64,000 bases of DNA from Planctomycetota bacterium (GCA_023954375.1 JAMLIC010000036.1:27230-91229), one strand, 5' to 3'. Counted from the stretch's first letter, positions 51,632 through 60,440 are shown. A program made the numbers and translations. The notes: generated by a model from the sequence alone, not told the origin.

Positions 51632-53179
51632 GTGCGTGTCCGCGGTCGGGTCCTCGCCTGCGTCTCCTCGGCCGTCCTCGCCCTGTGCGGCTGCCCGCCC
51701 GAGCCGACGGCGGCCCCGCGGCCGCCCGAGCGGCCGCCCCTCGCCTCGCCCTCCCCGCCGCCCCCGCCGCCGCCCGCCGACCCGACCCCCGCCGCCGCGG
51801 CCGAGGAGTCCCAGGGCTGGGTGGGGCTCGTCTACGGCGCGGGCGGGCCGCTCGCGCCGGGGGGCGCCGCGATCCTCGTGCGGAGCGTCGTCCCGGCCTC
51901 GCCCGCCGCCGAGGCGGGGCTCGAGCCGGGCGAGGGGATCGCCCGGGTCGAGGGCAAGGAGGCGCCCGGGCCCGACTACCTGCAGGGGGCGCTCGACGCC
52001 CGGCGGCCGGGCGACGCCCTGCGCCTGCAGGTCGTCGCCGCCGACGGGACCCGGCGGGAGGTCACCCTGCAGGTCGTGGCGTTCGACCCCGAGGTCCTCG
52101 TCCCGCAGGCGCTGATCAAGGGCGCCGCCGCCCTCGTCGCCCGCCAGGCGGAGGGGAGCTGGACGCGCAAGGGGAGCGAGGAGCTGGGGCCCGACGTGGC
52201 CCTGGGTGCGCTGTGCGTCCGCGCGCTGGCGGAGCTGCCGGCGGGCCTGCGGCAGGCGCACGCGGCGGCGATCGACTCGGGCGTCGCCGCGCTCCTGCGC
52301 CACCTGACCGAGGAGGGCGCGATCGTGGGCGCGCCCGACCGCGTGCACCACCGCACCTACGCGAGCACCCTCACGCTCCAGGCGCTCTCTCGCCTCGGCG
52401 GCCACGAGGCGGCGGCGCAGGCGCTCCAGCGGTTCCTGATCGCGGCGCAGCTCGACGACGACGACGACATCTCCGAGTACGACTTCGCGCGCTTCGGCGC
52501 CTGGAACTACTTCGACCAGAACCGGCCGGCGACGATCCGCGCCGACGTCTCGGCGACCGCCTACGCCGCGCAGGCGCTGGCGCTCTCCGGGCTGGCGCCC
52601 GGCTCGAAGACGGCCGCGCAGGCGGTCACCTTCCTCGAGCGGACGCAGAACCTCCCCCGCCCCGACGCGGCCGAGGAGGAGCAGGCGCTGCTCGACGGCG
52701 GCTTCGGCTTCGCGCCGCGCGACTCGAAGGCCGGGCGCCGCGTGTTCTCCAGCGGGCGGATCGTGTTCCGCTCCTACGGCAGCGCCACGGCCGACGGGCT
52801 CAGGGCCCTGCTCTGGTTCGGCGTGGCGCCCGACGACCCGCGCGTGGGCCACGCCGTCGCGTGGCTGGGGCGGAACTTCTCCCTGCGCGTGAACCCGGGC
52901 TTCCCGCCCGGCAACGACGGCGTCCTCGAGCGCGGGATCTTCTACTACTACCTCGACGCCCTCACGGACGCCTTGACCCGCGCCGGGGTGGACACGCTGA
53001 CCGCCGCCGACGGCGAGGCGCTCCGCTGGCGCCGCGAGGTGGCCCGGCGCCTCGTCTCGCTCCAGCGCCTCGACGGCTCGTGGGCGGGGGACATCGCGGT
53101 CATGAACGAGGACGACCCGTCGCAGGCGACCGCGTTCGCCCTGCTCTCGCTCGTCCGCTGCGCGGAGGGCGGGCGGTGA
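51632..53179 (+). CDS. Lipoprotein with PDZ domain and terpenoid-cyclase-like alpha/alpha toroid
   Basis: This is a 515-residue lipoprotein precursor with lipobox A-L-C-G-C near residue 21 (VLACVSSAVLALCGCPPEP). A Pro-rich linker (about 25-60) is followed by a PDZ domain (about 65-155: ASPAAEAGLEPGEGIARVEG, LRLQVVAADGTRREVTLQVV). The remainder is a helical toroid of the prenyltransferase/squalene-oxidase repeat type (FGAWNYFDQNRPATIRADVS, ATAYAAQALALSGLA, VSLQRLDGSWAG). Such proteins are frequent in Planctomycetota, usually without known enzyme activity. GTG at 51632 has a GGAGGGGG-type ribosome site; the longer upstream frame does not start with a signal. Its stop overlaps the next pseudopilin gene (GTGA). 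Confidence 0.85.
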   Translation: MRVRGRVLACVSSAVLALCGCPPEPTAAPRPPERPPLASPSPPPPPPPADPTPAAAAEESQGWVGLVYGAGGPLAPGGAAILVRSVVPASPAAEAGLEPGEGIARVEGKEAPGPDYLQGALDARRPGDALRLQVVAADGTRREVTLQVVAFDPEVLVPQALIKGAAALVARQAEGSWTRKGSEELGPDVALGALCVRALAELPAGLRQAHAAAIDSGVAALLRHLTEEGAIVGAPDRVHHRTYASTLTLQALSRLGGHEAAAQALQRFLIAAQLDDDDDISEYDFARFGAWNYFDQNRPATIRADVSATAYAAQALALSGLAPGSKTAAQAVTFLERTQNLPRPDAAEEEQALLDGGFGFAPRDSKAGRRVFSSGRIVFRSYGSATADGLRALLWFGVAPDDPRVGHAVAWLGRNFSLRVNPGFPPGNDGVLERGIFYYYLDALTDALTRAGVDTLTAADGEALRWRREVARRLVSLQRLDGSWAGDIAVMNEDDPSQATAFALLSLVRCAEGGR

Positions 53180-54051
53180 GGCGGGCGCGCGGCGTCACCC
53201 TCGTCGAGCTCATGGTGGCCATGGCCCTGGCCACGATCCTCGTGGGCACGGCCAGCTACATCTTCATGGTCGCGCGGCGCCTCTACGACCGCAGCCTCGA
53301 GGAGATCGCCACCACCAACGAGCTGCGCTTCGCCTTCGAGCGCCTGGCCCGCGACCTCCGCGGGCTGCAGCCGGGGCGCGTCGCCGGCTGGGAGCCGCGC
53401 GTCGAGGCGGTCGACGCGCCCGAGGGCGCGGCCGACGTGCTGACGTTCGTGTGCCTCGAGGGGGGCCGCGGCGGGCCGACCCCGGTGCGTGTGACCGTGC
53501 GCCTCGGCCCGCGCGACGAGGACGGCCTGGCCCCGCTCACGCGCCAGGTGACCGAGCGCTGGGACGTGGGCGCGCAGGCCCTCGCCCCGGCGAGCGACCC
53601 GCTCGAGCAGGTCCTGCGGCGGGTGAGGGGCTTCCGGGTCGCGCACGCGTGGGTCACCGAGGACGTCACCCAGCCGCACGCGTTCCTCCGCGGCGCCACG
53701 CCCGGGCTCACCCTGCCCTCGGCGGCGTCCGGCGCCCGCTTCGTCCTCCGCGGCCGCGGGACGCTGCAGGCGGGCGTCCTCGACCTCGCCTCGGCCCCCT
53801 GGGACGCGACGCGCCCGATCCCGCGGCGCCTCGCCCACACGCTCTTCGTGACCGGGCCCGCCGGCGGGCCCCTGGGGGCCTACCCGATCCTGGAGGTCCT
53901 CTCGCCGACCCGCCTGGTCGCCGCCGGCGCGCCCGACGGGCCCGTCGAGTTCGTCGTGCCGCTGACGCCCGAGGCCTTCGAGGTCACGGTCGAGCACGAG
54001 GGGCGCAACGGCCCGCGCGCGCTGACGCAGGTCCTCGCCGCTTCTCCTTGA
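53176..54051 (+). CDS. GspJ-like prepilin-type pseudopilin
   Basis: This is a 291-residue protein with a short prepilin leader cut at R-A-R-G / V-T-L-V-E-L-M, with Glu at +5 and a hydrophobic helix (LMVAMALATILVGTASYIFM). A helical stem (EEIATTNELRFAFERLARDL) and a beta-rich head follow. The pattern is that of type II secretion or type IV-like minor pseudopilins (GspJ group). GTG at 53176 overlaps the toroid lipoprotein stop as GTGA. The peptidase and ATPase of the system are not in the window. Confidence 0.9.
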   Translation: MRRARGVTLVELMVAMALATILVGTASYIFMVARRLYDRSLEEIATTNELRFAFERLARDLRGLQPGRVAGWEPRVEAVDAPEGAADVLTFVCLEGGRGGPTPVRVTVRLGPRDEDGLAPLTRQVTERWDVGAQALAPASDPLEQVLRRVRGFRVAHAWVTEDVTQPHAFLRGATPGLTLPSAASGARFVLRGRGTLQAGVLDLASAPWDATRPIPRRLAHTLFVTGPAGGPLGAYPILEVLSPTRLVAAGAPDGPVEFVVPLTPEAFEVTVEHEGRNGPRALTQVLAASP

Positions 54052-54208
54052 CCATGTGGAGTCCGCGTCGCGCGCGGGCGCACGGCACACCCGAGCAGAG
54101 AGCCAGTCTTCTCCACCCGCCCAAGCGAGCGATGGGGGGGCGCGGAACGGGCCGAACGCCATCGTCCGGACACTCACGCCGATCGCGCCCCCCTCGCGAG
54201 CGCATCAC

Positions 54209-54628
54209 TCATCGCAGGGGCAAGACCTCCACCCAACCGACCATCCCGTGCGCCTCGTGCGGCTGGCACAGGTACTTGTAGGTCCCCGGGACGACGAACA
54301 CGTGGCGGTAGACGTCGCCCTCGTACAGGTCGCCCGAGAAGAACGGCGCGGCGCCGGGCGGCGCGGCGACGTTGTCCTTGCGCACGGCGCGGTCGGGGTC
54401 GGTGGTGATGCTGTGGAGGACGAGCGAGGTGTTGCGCCACTCGACCGCCTCGCCGGCGCGGATCGTGACCCGCAGCGGCTCGAAGCGGTTGTCGTTGGTC
54501 ATCGTGACCACCGTCACCGGCGCCGGGAGCGGCGGCGCGGGCGCGTCGGGCTCGACGACGACCGCCCCCACCCCGGCGAGGGTCAGGGCGGCGAGGAGGC
54601 CCAGGGCGGCGCGGGCGGCGCGGGTCAT
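54209..54628 (-). CDS. Plastocyanin-like cupredoxin (secreted)
   Basis: This is a 139-residue blue copper protein with a Sec signal or membrane anchor (residues 7-25). The type 1 copper ligands are all present with plastocyanin spacing: His72 (LVLHS), Cys121, His124 and Met129 (YLCQPHEAHGM). It should carry electrons outside the cytoplasmic membrane. The ATG at 54628 has no Shine-Dalgarno sequence but has TAGCCT 7 bases upstream; the same bases contain the stop codon of the neighbouring gene. No partner oxidase or reductase is in the window. Confidence 0.92.
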   Translation of the reverse strand: MTRAARAALGLLAALTLAGVGAVVVEPDAPAPPLPAPVTVVTMTNDNRFEPLRVTIRAGEAVEWRNTSLVLHSITTDPDRAVRKDNVAAPPGAAPFFSGDLYEGDVYRHVFVVPGTYKYLCQPHEAHGMVGWVEVLPLR

Positions 54629-54635
54629 CGCCGCG

Positions 54636-54641
54636 AGGCTA
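54636..54641 (-). promoter_or_regulatory. Candidate -10 box (TAGCCT) of the cupredoxin gene, leaderless type
   Basis: TAGCCT on the minus strand ends 7 bases before the ATG at 54628. Its TAG is also the stop codon of the upstream gene (54639-54641). Confidence 0.45.
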
Positions 54642-56759
54642 CTCCCAGGCGCCGAACAGCGCCACGACGGCCGCCAGCGCCTCGCGCCGGGCGGGCTCGC
54701 CGCCGGCGCGCACGGTCGCCAGGGCCCGCAGGAGGAGCTCGAGCGGCAGCGCCGCGCCGCCGGCGTCCCTCGCGCGGCGGTCCTGCCGCACGGCCTCGGG
54801 GATCCGGCGCGCGTGCAGGGCGCGGCAGGCGAGGAAGCTCGAGGCCACGGCGGTGGCCCCCAGCGCCCCGTCGAGCCGGCTCGGGCCGAAGCCGACGTGC
54901 GCCATCTCGGCCAGCATGGGCACGTCCTCCTGGCGCAGCCGCGCGCGGTCCTCCTGCGTGGACAGCTCGACGATCAGGAAGGCGCAGAGCACGTCGAGCG
55001 CGCCGCCCGCGAGCTCCTCGCGCAGGGCGGCCGCGTGCGGCCCGAGGACCTCGACCGCCGCCCGGACGAACGCGCGCGTCGGGGCGACCGGGTCGTCGGC
55101 CCCCTCCTCGGCGCGGTCGCTCCACGCCCCGGCCGGCGGCCCGACCAGCCGCTCGCGCAGGCGCAGGAGGAGGACGCAGACGAGCGCCCTGCGCGCCCGG
55201 CGGGCCTCCTCGCGCTCGCCCGTGGCCCACGCGGCGGCCAGGAGCGAGGTGGCCTCCTCGTCGCGGCCCAGCTCCCACGCGCAGCGCCCGGCGAGGTGCA
55301 GGGCCTCGGCGCGGAGCGGCGCGCCGGCGTCGTCGAGCAGCGCCTCGGGGTCGAGGGCCGCCAGCGCCTCCCGCGGCTGGCCCAGGCGCGCCAGGCAGGC
55401 CGCGTGGAGGAGGCGGCCGTCGAGGTCGTCGGGGTCGCCGCGGCGCAGCCGCTCGAGCTCGACCCGCGCCTCGGCCAGGGCGTCCGTGACCGCGCGGTCG
55501 ACGAGGGCGTCGTCGACCGCCGCCGCGCCGGGGCGGCGCTCGAGCACCTCGCGGGCGACGCCGGGCTGCGCGCGCCGCAGGTAGACGCGGCCGAGCTCGA
55601 GGAGCAGCGCCCGGTCGCCGGGCCGCAGGGCGAGGCACCGGCGCAGGGCGGCCAGCGCCGCGTCGCCGGTGTGCCGGACCTGCGCGTGGCGCGCGTAGCG
55701 GTCCTGCTGGATCACGAGCTCGAGCGCGTCGCGCTCGGGCGAGGGGGGCCGCCGCTCGACCCAGGCCGTCGCCTCCTCGACGTGCGCCTGGAGCCCGCCC
55801 GCGTTGCCGCGCAGCCCCTCGACCAGCGCGCGCAGGAGCGGCAGCCGCGGGTCGCGCAGCGCGTCGGGCGCCGCCGGCGCCGCGGCGCGCTCCGCGAGGG
55901 CCCGCAGCCAGTCCTGCGCCCGCTCGAGGTCGTCGGGCTCGCGCGCCGGCGGGCGGTCGGGCGCGCCGGGGCGCAGGTCCCCGCGCTCGACGAGGAGCGT
56001 CGCCCGGAGCACCGCCACGCGCGCCTGGAGCGGCGTCGCGATCGCGCGCGCCGAGCCCGGCAGGACGAGCGTGTAGGCCACCCGGGCCGCCTCGAGCAGC
56101 GTCCAGACCTGCCGGTCGCGCTCGAACACGTGGCGCGCGGCGCCCTCGACCCGCAGCCACAGGTCGCCCGCGAGCCGGCGCGGGTCGAGGTCCGACGCGA
56201 GCGACCCGTGCCCGACGAGGGGCAGGAGCTCGCCCGTGAGCCGCGACAGCCGCACGCGCGCCTGCTGGTGGGCGTAGAGCCCGAGCAGGGCGCCGGCCTC
56301 GTCCGAGGCGGCCGACGCCGCCCGCTCGACCTGCGGCCACGGGGCGAGCTCCTCCTCGGCGACGACGGCCAGCGCCAGGGCCAGGACGAGCGCGCGCTCG
56401 TCGGGGCGGCCGGCGGCCAGCCGCGCGCGCAGGGGCTCGAGCGCCGCCGCGGCGTCGGCGCGGGTCGGGCAGGGGCCGTCCGCCCCGACCTCCGCCCCGA
56501 CCGCGCCCGGCACCAGCCGTCGCAGGGCCCACGCGTCCTCGCCGAGCGGCGTCGTCCAGCGGAAGCCCAGGCCCGGGCGGAACCGCGGCTCGAACGGCTC
56601 GAGCCGTCGCCCCTGCCCCTCCCAGTCGTCACGGCACGGGCGGCACACGCGGCCGGGCGGCGCGTCGACGCCGGGCACCTCGAGGCGGAACAGGGCCTCG
56701 GGGGGCGTCGGCCGCTCGCACAACCAGCAGCGCTCCTGCTCCTCCCCCGGGCCGAACAT
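54639..56759 (-). CDS. Zinc-ribbon protein with TPR-like helical repeats
   Basis: This is a 706-residue cytoplasmic protein. The N-terminus has a zinc-ribbon C-W-L-C (residues 11-14) with C-R-P-C about 28 residues later. The rest is helical, Leu/Ala/Arg-rich, with TPR-like units (AALRRCLALRPGDRALLLEL, GRLLHAACLARLGQPREALA, EALHLAGRCAWELGRDEEA). This makes it a probable scaffold. The ATG at 56759 is favoured over GTG at 56765 because TACGAT ends 7 bases before it. It lies directly downstream of the pseudokinase, which also has a Cys ribbon, so the pair may work together. No enzyme motif is seen. Confidence 0.8.
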   Translation of the reverse strand: MFGPGEEQERCWLCERPTPPEALFRLEVPGVDAPPGRVCRPCRDDWEGQGRRLEPFEPRFRPGLGFRWTTPLGEDAWALRRLVPGAVGAEVGADGPCPTRADAAAALEPLRARLAAGRPDERALVLALALAVVAEEELAPWPQVERAASAASDEAGALLGLYAHQQARVRLSRLTGELLPLVGHGSLASDLDPRRLAGDLWLRVEGAARHVFERDRQVWTLLEAARVAYTLVLPGSARAIATPLQARVAVLRATLLVERGDLRPGAPDRPPAREPDDLERAQDWLRALAERAAAPAAPDALRDPRLPLLRALVEGLRGNAGGLQAHVEEATAWVERRPPSPERDALELVIQQDRYARHAQVRHTGDAALAALRRCLALRPGDRALLLELGRVYLRRAQPGVAREVLERRPGAAAVDDALVDRAVTDALAEARVELERLRRGDPDDLDGRLLHAACLARLGQPREALAALDPEALLDDAGAPLRAEALHLAGRCAWELGRDEEATSLLAAAWATGEREEARRARRALVCVLLLRLRERLVGPPAGAWSDRAEEGADDPVAPTRAFVRAAVEVLGPHAAALREELAGGALDVLCAFLIVELSTQEDRARLRQEDVPMLAEMAHVGFGPSRLDGALGATAVASSFLACRALHARRIPEAVRQDRRARDAGGAALPLELLLRALATVRAGGEPARREALAAVVALFGAWE

Positions 56760-56766
56760 GGGCACG

Positions 56767-56772
56767 ATCGTA
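56767..56772 (-). promoter_or_regulatory. Candidate -10 box (TACGAT) of the zinc-ribbon/TPR gene, leaderless type
   Basis: TACGAT on the minus strand ends 7 bases before the ATG at 56759. No Shine-Dalgarno sequence is present. Confidence 0.45.
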
Positions 56773-56785
56773 ATCGCGCCGGGCG

Positions 56786-58564
56786 TCAGCGCCCCAGCCA
56801 GCGCTTGAACACCCCCGAGAGCGTGCCCACGACCGAGCTCGGCGTCATCTGCGCGGCCGGCGCCGGCCGCGGCGTCCGGGCCGCGGGCAGCTCGCCCGCG
56901 AGGACCTTCTCGAGGTCCCGGGCGAGGTCGAGGGCGCCGGCGTAGCGCTCCGCCGGGTCGGTCGCCAGGCAGCGCTCGGCGATCGCCAGCACGTCGCTCG
57001 CCGCGTCCGGCCCGTCGGCCGGCGGGCGGGGCTCGTCGGGCAGCCGGAGGGCGGCGGCCCGGAAGAGGAGCGCCCCGAGCGCGTGCAGGTCGCCCGCGAC
57101 GTCGTCGGGCCGGTCCGCGCTCCACTCGGGCGGGGCGCAGCCGGCGCGCGCCACGCGCCAGGCGATCCCCACCTCGCCGCACGCGGCCGCCGCGGCGGCC
57201 AGGCCGAAGTCGACCACGACGACGCTGCGGTCGCCGCGCACGAGGACGTTGCCCGGGTGGAGGCCACCGTGCGCGCAGCCCAGGCCGTGCGCGTAGCTCA
57301 GGGCCTGCGCCGCCTGCAGCACCTGGCCCACGACCACCTCGAGCGTGGCGTTGGCGTGGAGCGGCGCGCCGACGAGGTGCTCGCGCACGAGGAACAGCCG
57401 GCCGCCGTCGACCCCGTGGTCGCGGAGCGGGAGCAGGCTGGCGTGACGGAGCCGCTCGGCGGCGACGAGCTGCTCGTCGAGCTCGCGGAGGAGCCGCCCC
57501 TCGGGCGCGGCCCGCGCGGCGTCGAGCACGCGGACGGTCACGACCTCGTTCTGGTCGGTGTCCCAGCCGCGCCACAGCGCCCCGGCCCCGCGCTCGAGCT
57601 CCTCGAGGAGCACGTAGCGGCCGACGCAGCGGTCGCGCCGCCGCGAGCACTCCTGGACCTCGCGCAGGAGCTGCTGCCGCTGCCGGTTGAGCCGCTCGAA
57701 GATCCCGGTGTCGGTGTCCGTCGAGATGCGGCCCATGTCGCTGGGCTGATCGAGGACGTCGAGGCCCAGGAGCACCGGCCCGAGGTCGACGTCGTCGGGC
57801 CGGCGGATGGCCAGGAACGGCGCCCCAAGGGCGTCGGTGCCCACGTCCAGGGGCTCGAGCCCGCACGGGGCCGCCACCTGCGCCTGGCAGAAGAAGCGGT
57901 CGACCTCGCGCCGGCGGGCGGCGCGCTCCGGCCGCAGGGCGCGCACCGCCACGCGGGTCTCGCCGATCCGGCCGGCGTAGACGACGACCCGCTCGCTCTG
58001 GGCGAGCACGGCCTCGATCCGGGTCGCGCCGAGACGCGAGGGCAGCGGCGGACCGTCGTCGTCGTCGTCGGGCAGGAGCGCCGGCGGCCGCTCGGCCGGC
58101 GCCGGGGCCACCGGCGGGGCGGCCGGTCGCAGCTCGGGCGCCGCCGGCCGCACGCCGGAGGGAGGCGCCGCGGACTGCGCGCCGGCGCGGGGCGCAGGCG
58201 GCGCCGACTGCGCTCGGGAGGCCGGGGCGGCGTGCGCGCCGGAGCGCGGCGCCGCGTGCGCGCCGGACGGCGGCGGCGGGCTCAGCGCCCCGCCGCAGTG
58301 CTCGCACGGCGTGCCCGCCTCGCTGCCGTCCGGCAGCAAGTAGGTCACCTTCCGGCAGGCGGCGCAGGCGCGCGCCAGGCGCGAGCGCGCGACCTCGACC
58401 TCGCGGGCGGCGTCGCGCCCGAGCGCGCCGGTCTCGACGAGGTGCCGCTCGATCGGCCGGCCACGCGCCTCGGCCTCGCCGAGCGCACGGTCGAGCGCCT
58501 CCCGGGGCAAGAGACCCCGCTCGGAGGCGATCGCGTGAAAGCACGCGTTCGAACTGCTCGGCAC
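56786..58564 (-). CDS. Pseudokinase of the Ser/Thr protein kinase family with zinc ribbon
   Basis: This is a 592-residue protein. An N-terminal helical segment (ASERGLLPREALDRALGEAE, HLVETGALGRDAAREV) is followed by a C-A-A-C / C-E-H-C zinc ribbon and an Ala/Pro-rich linker. The kinase-like domain (about 310-560) has a V-D-F-G motif, but the catalytic loop reads H-G-G-L-H-P-G-N instead of H-R-D-L-K-P-x-N, and the ATP lysine position in V-V-T-V-R-V appears to be Arg. The catalytic Asp and Lys are thus lost and phosphotransfer is unlikely. It may bind nucleotide or act as a scaffold. GTG at 58564 is chosen for its GGGGGG ribosome site; GTG at 58600 is the alternative. Confidence 0.85.
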   Translation of the reverse strand: MPSSSNACFHAIASERGLLPREALDRALGEAEARGRPIERHLVETGALGRDAAREVEVARSRLARACAACRKVTYLLPDGSEAGTPCEHCGGALSPPPPSGAHAAPRSGAHAAPASRAQSAPPAPRAGAQSAAPPSGVRPAAPELRPAAPPVAPAPAERPPALLPDDDDDGPPLPSRLGATRIEAVLAQSERVVVYAGRIGETRVAVRALRPERAARRREVDRFFCQAQVAAPCGLEPLDVGTDALGAPFLAIRRPDDVDLGPVLLGLDVLDQPSDMGRISTDTDTGIFERLNRQRQQLLREVQECSRRRDRCVGRYVLLEELERGAGALWRGWDTDQNEVVTVRVLDAARAAPEGRLLRELDEQLVAAERLRHASLLPLRDHGVDGGRLFLVREHLVGAPLHANATLEVVVGQVLQAAQALSYAHGLGCAHGGLHPGNVLVRGDRSVVVVDFGLAAAAAACGEVGIAWRVARAGCAPPEWSADRPDDVAGDLHALGALLFRAAALRLPDEPRPPADGPDAASDVLAIAERCLATDPAERYAGALDLARDLEKVLAGELPAARTPRPAPAAQMTPSSVVGTLSGVFKRWLGR

Positions 58565-58658
58565 GTCAGGTCCCCCCGGGCTCGTCTTGTCCCGGAGCAC
58601 CTTACACCGTGGCCGCGAAGATTCGTAGGGGCACCCTAGGGGAATCCCTGAGCCCCCC

Positions 58659-59231
58659 TCAGCGCGGGGGGGTCGCCTGGTCCGCGTGCGCCACGTCGCG
58701 CTGGAGCGCGTCCCAGGCGCGACGCGCCCCGGCCGCCGACGGGTCGCTGGCGTCGCGGTGGCGGCGCTCGCCCGTGGCGTCGAACACGAACAGCACGGTC
58801 GCCCCGCGCTCGACCCCGAGCGCGCGCCGGATCGCCCCCTTGCGGTCGAGGAGGAGGACGGGGTCCGAGCCCGGGTCGTAGGTCTCGCGCATGGCCCGCA
58901 CGGCCATGTCGGGGAACCAGGACTGGTCGAGGTCCTCCAGGAACGCCACCCGCCCGCGGACGTCCGCCGGCCGGGTGGCGCGCAGGTGGTCGTCCCAGCC
59001 GCGCTGGGCGTCCTCGCTCGCCAGCGTGGGGGCGGTGACCACGAGGATCAGCCCCCCGCCGCCGAGCGAGGCGCGCGTGTGCACGCGGCCGGCAGGGTCT
59101 CGCAGGGAGAAGTCCGGCAGGCGTCGGCCCTGGGCGCCGAGCGCGACGCCCCCGAGCCCTGCCAGGGCGAGGGACACGACCGCCCCGACTGCACGCGAGT
59201 TCGGCAACTTCGCCTCCGCCAGGCCCTTCAC
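58659..59231 (-). CDS. Membrane-anchored redoxin-like protein
   Basis: This is a 190-residue protein. An N-terminal hydrophobic segment (AVGAVVSLALAGLGGVALGA) serves as signal or anchor. The body resembles an AhpC/TSA or redoxin domain by its start (LPDFSLRDPAGRVHTRASLG), strand (GLILVVTAPTLAS) and VLLLDRKGAIRRALGV with TVLFVFDATGE. No cysteine is present, so the usual peroxidatic chemistry is not possible. GTG at 59231 is chosen so that the hydrophobic segment is near the N-terminus; the frame stays open to 59315. Assignment to the fold is by eye. Confidence 0.65.
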   Translation of the reverse strand: MKGLAEAKLPNSRAVGAVVSLALAGLGGVALGAQGRRLPDFSLRDPAGRVHTRASLGGGGLILVVTAPTLASEDAQRGWDDHLRATRPADVRGRVAFLEDLDQSWFPDMAVRAMRETYDPGSDPVLLLDRKGAIRRALGVERGATVLFVFDATGERRHRDASDPSAAGARRAWDALQRDVAHADQATPPR

Positions 59232-59322
59232 CGCATCCCGCGGGCCGGGGTCGGCCCCCGCCCGCACCACCCGGACGGGCACGACGGGATGACCCGCCGC
59301 GTCCCACCCACCCACCTCACGC

Positions 59323-60426
59323 CTACGCTTCGCCCTCGTCGGGCGCCGCCGGCGGGACGGCGGCGACCAGGTCCGACGGGACCTCGATGGCCGCCGGCGG
59401 CGGCACCGGGTCCGCCGTGCGCGCCGCCGCCGCCGTGCGCTTCATCGTCTCCATGCGGTCCACGACGCGCTTCGCCGTGCGCCCGGCGTGGGCGGTGGAC
59501 TTCATGGTCCGCAGGCGCGACCCCGCGCGCGCGCGCGCGGCCGTGCGCTTCATCGTGTCGAGCACCGAGGCCTTGGCCTTGCGCCCGGCGGCCGCGGTGC
59601 GCTTCATACGGTGGAGCTTCTCGCCCTGCGTCGCCCGCGCCCGAGCGGCGGTGCGCTTCATGCGGTGGAGCTTCTCCCCCTCCGCCTTGCGCCCGGCGGC
59701 CGCGGTGCGCTTCATGCGGTGGAGCTTCTCGCCCTCGACCGCGCGGGCGCGCGCCGCGGTGCGCTTCATGCGCCGCAGCCGCTCGACGTCCGGCGTCTCG
59801 CGCCCCCGCGCGGCCGTACGCTTCATCGCGACCAGCCGCTCGGTCGGGACCTCGGCGCCCCAGACCCGGGCCGGCGCGGCCTTCCCGCGGGCGCCCTTCC
59901 TGCTCGCGGCCGGCCTCTTCTTCCCCTGGCGCCTCTTCCCCCCGCTGGCGGGCGGCGGCGGCTTCGCGGCGGCCTTCTTCTTCGTCCCGGCCGGAACCGG
60001 GGCCTTCGTCTTCGTGGCGCCGGCCGCCTTCTTCTTCGTGGCGCCGGCGGCCTTCTTCTTCTTGGCGCCGGCGGCCTTCTTCGTCTTGGCGCCGGCGGCC
60101 TTCTTCGTCTTGGCGCCGGCCGCCTTCTTGGCGGCGCCGGCCGCCTTCTTCGTGGCGCCGGCCGCCTTCTTCCAGGCGCCGGCGGCCTTCTTCGTGGCGC
60201 CGGCGGCCTTCTTCGTGGCGCCGGCGGCCTTCTTCGTGGCGCCGGCGGCCTTCTTCGTGGCTCCGGCGGCCTTCTTCGTGGCTCCGGCGGCCTTCTTCGT
60301 GGCGCCGGCGGCCTTCTTCGTGGCGCCGGCGGCCTTCTTCCGGGCGCCGGTCCGGGTCTCCTTCGACCCGGCGGCGGCGCCTGCCCGGGCCTTCTTCTTG
60401 GTCGTGGCTGCCTTCTTCTTGGCCAT
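59323..60426 (-). CDS. Histone-H1-like basic protein with KKAAGA and MKRTAA repeats
   Basis: This is a 367-residue, very basic protein. Residues about 28-135 are some fifteen copies of the heptad T-K-K-A-A-G-A, with 21-bp DNA units, like the C-terminal tail of eukaryotic histone H1 and of bacterial Hc1/HctB-type proteins. A Lys/Pro/Arg linker follows. The C-terminal half (about 190-345) has eight copies of M-K-R-T-A-A-x-x-R, separated by short segments such as AVEGEKLHR and KAEGEKLHR. The tail is acidic and hydrophobic. It should coat or compact DNA through the KKAAGA tail; the MKRTAA units may be a second DNA or RNA contact. TAAGCT ends 8 bases before the ATG. Confidence 0.9.
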   Translation of the reverse strand: MAKKKAATTKKKARAGAAAGSKETRTGARKKAAGATKKAAGATKKAAGATKKAAGATKKAAGATKKAAGATKKAAGATKKAAGAWKKAAGATKKAAGAAKKAAGAKTKKAAGAKTKKAAGAKKKKAAGATKKKAAGATKTKAPVPAGTKKKAAAKPPPPASGGKRRQGKKRPAASRKGARGKAAPARVWGAEVPTERLVAMKRTAARGRETPDVERLRRMKRTAARARAVEGEKLHRMKRTAAAGRKAEGEKLHRMKRTAARARATQGEKLHRMKRTAAAGRKAKASVLDTMKRTAARARAGSRLRTMKSTAHAGRTAKRVVDRMETMKRTAAAARTADPVPPPAAIEVPSDLVAAVPPAAPDEGEA

Positions 60427-60434
60427 GCGACGCC

Positions 60435-60440
60435 AGCTTA
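60435..60440 (-). promoter_or_regulatory. Candidate -10 box (TAAGCT) of the histone-like gene, leaderless type
   Basis: TAAGCT on the minus strand ends 8 bases before the ATG at 60426. No Shine-Dalgarno sequence is present. Confidence 0.5.

Noticed and set aside
48314..52852. A 1,512-residue minus-strand frame
   Set aside because: It is the antisense of the pseudopilin cluster, with Arg/Gly/Asp-rich low-complexity sequence and no domain.
49108..54051. A 1,647-residue plus-strand frame
   Set aside because: Only the last 291 residues, from GTG 53176, are a real gene (GspJ-like). The rest is an out-of-frame shadow.
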